Notes under the pieces: model-generated
The model's database searches: none
Told to the model about the DNA's origin: nothing
What the model saw: only the letters and a program-made list of their open reading frames with translations
In this document: positions 62,291-64,000 of the stretch, piece by piece
Numbering within the stretch: position 1 is the first letter of the stretch
How the letters are laid out: each line of letters starts with the position of its first letter
Position numbers and translations under genes: made by a program
DNA from: Clostridiales bacterium
GTDB lineage: Bacteria > Bacillota > Clostridia > Lachnospirales > Cellulosilyticaceae
Direction of reading: 5' to 3'
Assembly (NCBI GenBank): GCA_019418225.1
Contig: DYCF01000022.1
Coordinates: forward strand, 1 to 64,000
Length of the DNA: 64,000 nt

Positions 62291-63974
62291 AAGTCTCCCC
62301 CTTTTTCACCAAGTCTCTATAAATGATTTGAATTTGTCCATTCACCTTTTTAGAATTGACATATTTTAAGAACGCATCACTTTGATTGGGATAATCTTTG
62401 TTTTCTGCAAAACTATGCCATCTTGTTTCCTTTCTTGCACGTAAGTGGGCAATAACCACTGTCGCTACCTCTAGGCGTTCTTTAAGTTCATACAGCTGCA
62501 TCAACTCATAAGGGTCTTTTGCATAAAGCTGCTCACTTAACTTCGTCAAATTTTCTATTTCTGTTTGTGCTACCTGTAGTTTTGCCTCATTGTATTCATA
62601 ATGTGTCGCAATGCCACCCGCATAAGTATCCATCACCTTTTGCATCGCTTCTTCAATTTGTGTGATACTATAAATGCCTTTTTGCCCTCTTAGATAAGAC
62701 TGTACCTCTTCATACTTCTTAGTAGCTAACAACTTATTTTTAAGTTGTAATGCTTCTAAGTCATTATCTAGTTGATTTGCTTTATTCAAATCTGCAATAA
62801 CTGATTCCGCTGCAATTTCACCTTCTACTAAAGCGCCCGTTACATATTTTTGAGGGCAGCCCCCTGCTACATCTCCTGCAGCATATAGACCTTTTAATGT
62901 GGTACGACGTTCATTATCTACCCAGTAACCACTGGCTGTATGACCACCTACTATATAAGGCTCTGTTCCTTCTATTTCTACATTAACTTCACTGGGGCCT
63001 TTGTCATTTTCTAACCACTTTAATGTTTGAGCAGGTGACATATTCAAGTACGCTTTTAAAAGAGATTGTTCCTCTTCTTTATTAATACCTTTTGTTTGTA
63101 AGTAACAAGGCCCACGCCCTGCTTTATTTTCCGAAACAGTACCATAAACACGTTCTGAAGTTGTTAAGCCATACTTCTGTTCATATACTTCTCCTAAACT
63201 GTTAATTTGTTTTGCCCCTACACCTTGGGCAATTGTTCCTGTAGGTGAAATTGTATCTTTACATCTTAAAGCAATAAAACGCATTTCAAAGGTGGTCATC
63301 TCTGCTCCTGCACGAATCCCCATGGCATAACCAGCACCTGTATTAAATGGACTATACCACATCTTATGTTTTGAAAAACCTGGGTTATTAGGTTTATAAA
63401 TCCCTGAAGCGCCACCTGTGGTGCAAATAACTGCTTTTGCATAAATGGTATAAAAAATAGACTTTTCTGCGCCAATAGCATATACGCCAACTACCTTGCC
63501 ATCTTCTACAATATAATCAATGGCACTTACTTCTTCATAAACCTTCACTCTAGGACTCTTCTCTACAGCTTTTGCTAAAATGGGCTTAATGTTTTCACCA
63601 TTAATCTTAATGTTACGATTACCTCTCGTCACGTAATTGCCTGCTTTATCTTTTAAGATTACAAGACCTAATTCTTCAAGGCGCCTTGTTACCTTATTAA
63701 GCCTTTGTGCCATAGAGAGTAGTAAGTCTTCTCTTACAATATCTGCTGCGTCTTTTCTAGCATAAGCTACATAATCTTCTGGTGTTTTACCTGGTACAAT
63801 ATAGGCATTTAAAGCATTTACACCAGCGGCTAAGCAGCCACTTCTTACAATATGGGCTTTTTCTAAAATGATAGTTTCTAGATTGCTTTGCTCAGAAAGT
63901 GTTAATGCAGCATAACAGCCTGCCGTCCCGCCACCTATAATGAGTACATCTGTTTGTATCGTTTGTCTTTCCAT
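62271..63974 (-). CDS. aprA: Adenylylsulfate reductase alpha-like flavoprotein
   Basis: 567 residues. The FAD fold begins DVLIIGGGTAGCYAAL, with RSGCLAAGVNALNAY soon after. The middle shows GRGPCYLQTKGI, VGGHTASGYWVD and GLYAAGDVAGGCPQKYVTGA. These are features of the APS reductase alpha subunit within the fumarate-reductase flavoprotein family. It reduces APS to sulfite and AMP. The pairing with AprB and CysDN supports this over a plain fumarate reductase. The ATG at 63974 follows AGAGGTGG; the promoter lies beyond the window. Confidence 0.88.
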   Translation of the reverse strand: MERQTIQTDVLIIGGGTAGCYAALTLSEQSNLETIILEKAHIVRSGCLAAGVNALNAYIVPGKTPEDYVAYARKDAADIVREDLLLSMAQRLNKVTRRLEELGLVILKDKAGNYVTRGNRNIKINGENIKPILAKAVEKSPRVKVYEEVSAIDYIVEDGKVVGVYAIGAEKSIFYTIYAKAVICTTGGASGIYKPNNPGFSKHKMWYSPFNTGAGYAMGIRAGAEMTTFEMRFIALRCKDTISPTGTIAQGVGAKQINSLGEVYEQKYGLTTSERVYGTVSENKAGRGPCYLQTKGINKEEEQSLLKAYLNMSPAQTLKWLENDKGPSEVNVEIEGTEPYIVGGHTASGYWVDNERRTTLKGLYAAGDVAGGCPQKYVTGALVEGEIAAESVIADLNKANQLDNDLEALQLKNKLLATKKYEEVQSYLRGQKGIYSITQIEEAMQKVMDTYAGGIATHYEYNEAKLQVAQTEIENLTKLSEQLYAKDPYELMQLYELKERLEVATVVIAHLRARKETRWHSFAENKDYPNQSDAFLKYVNSKKVNGQIQIIYRDLVKKGETYEHYHS

Positions 63975-64000
63975 TTTCCCACCTCTTTTTCTTAATACTA

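Noticed and set aside
62271..63974. Fumarate reductase or succinate dehydrogenase flavoprotein
   Set aside because: Overlap with an AprB-like ferredoxin and the CysDN/sulfite reductase context make APS reductase the better call.

Overview
The window is an AT-rich, low-GC Gram-positive chromosome segment. It carries a two-component L27/Prp arrangement, a Firmicutes-type L21 leader, a T-box, a cre site, an Rnf complex and a RodA/Mre/Min cell-shape cluster. Together these point to an anaerobic, fermentative, rod-shaped member of the Clostridia. The Lachnospirales, close to Cellulosilyticum-like organisms, is my best guess from gene content; no rRNA is present to test it. Almost everything left of 35.5 kb is on the minus strand, so gene order there is read from right to left.

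Region by region. 0-7.4 kb: ribosome/RNA block, with two radical SAM-linked proteins and ribonuclease G, then rplU-prp-rpmA from its own promoter and leader, then obgE-yhbY. 7.5-18.3 kb: a cell-shape and division cluster (DUF4321-like, maf, radC, mreBCD, a very long PBP2, minCDE, rodA) ending in an mgsA homologue that lacks the expected catalytic Asp. 18.5-24.2 kb: rnfCDGEAB, preceded by a GHKL ATPase. 24.2-27.7 kb: serC-serA and argF, with recognisable promoters. 28-35.5 kb: acetyltransferase, a YARHG/SH3 surface protein, and an operon of M14 peptidase, radical SAM, phosphoesterase, rRNA methyltransferase, pseudouridine synthase and HAD phosphatase. 35.7-40 kb: small DUF378 and P-loop genes, a decayed IS3-family element, and a GH13 debranching enzyme whose last codons come from the IS end. 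40-45 kb: T-box-controlled tyrS, an S1-domain regulator, a GGDEF-EAL protein and a YaiI-like protein. 45-50 kb: L-serine dehydratase subunits with an orphan PTS EIIC-like permease, a broken CDF metal exporter behind an apparently intact Ni/Co riboswitch, and a short cis-prenyltransferase homologue. 50-57.6 kb: secreted pectate lyase, glucose PTS EIICBA with a cre-overlapped promoter, a fluoride-type CLC transporter, and a cation/H+ antiporter preceded by a structured leader RNA with terminator. 57.7-64 kb: a sulfate-reduction operon aprA-aprB-cysD-cysN-sir.

Metabolically the segment links polysaccharide use (pectate lyase, glucose PTS, glycogen debranching) to serine metabolism in both directions, to energy conservation by Rnf and to sulfate assimilation through APS. 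Ion handling recurs: Ni/Co efflux, fluoride-type CLC, Na+/H+-type antiporter and Rnf. Two of these loci appear to be under ion-responsive RNA control.

The items most worth a second look are the Ni/Co riboswitch in front of a pseudogenised exporter, the unassigned leader RNA upstream of the antiporter, the MgsA homologue without its catalytic Asp, the orphan EIIC beside serine dehydratase, and the AprAB-based sulfate-reduction operon. I saw no CRISPR array, tRNA, rRNA, prophage or conjugative element.
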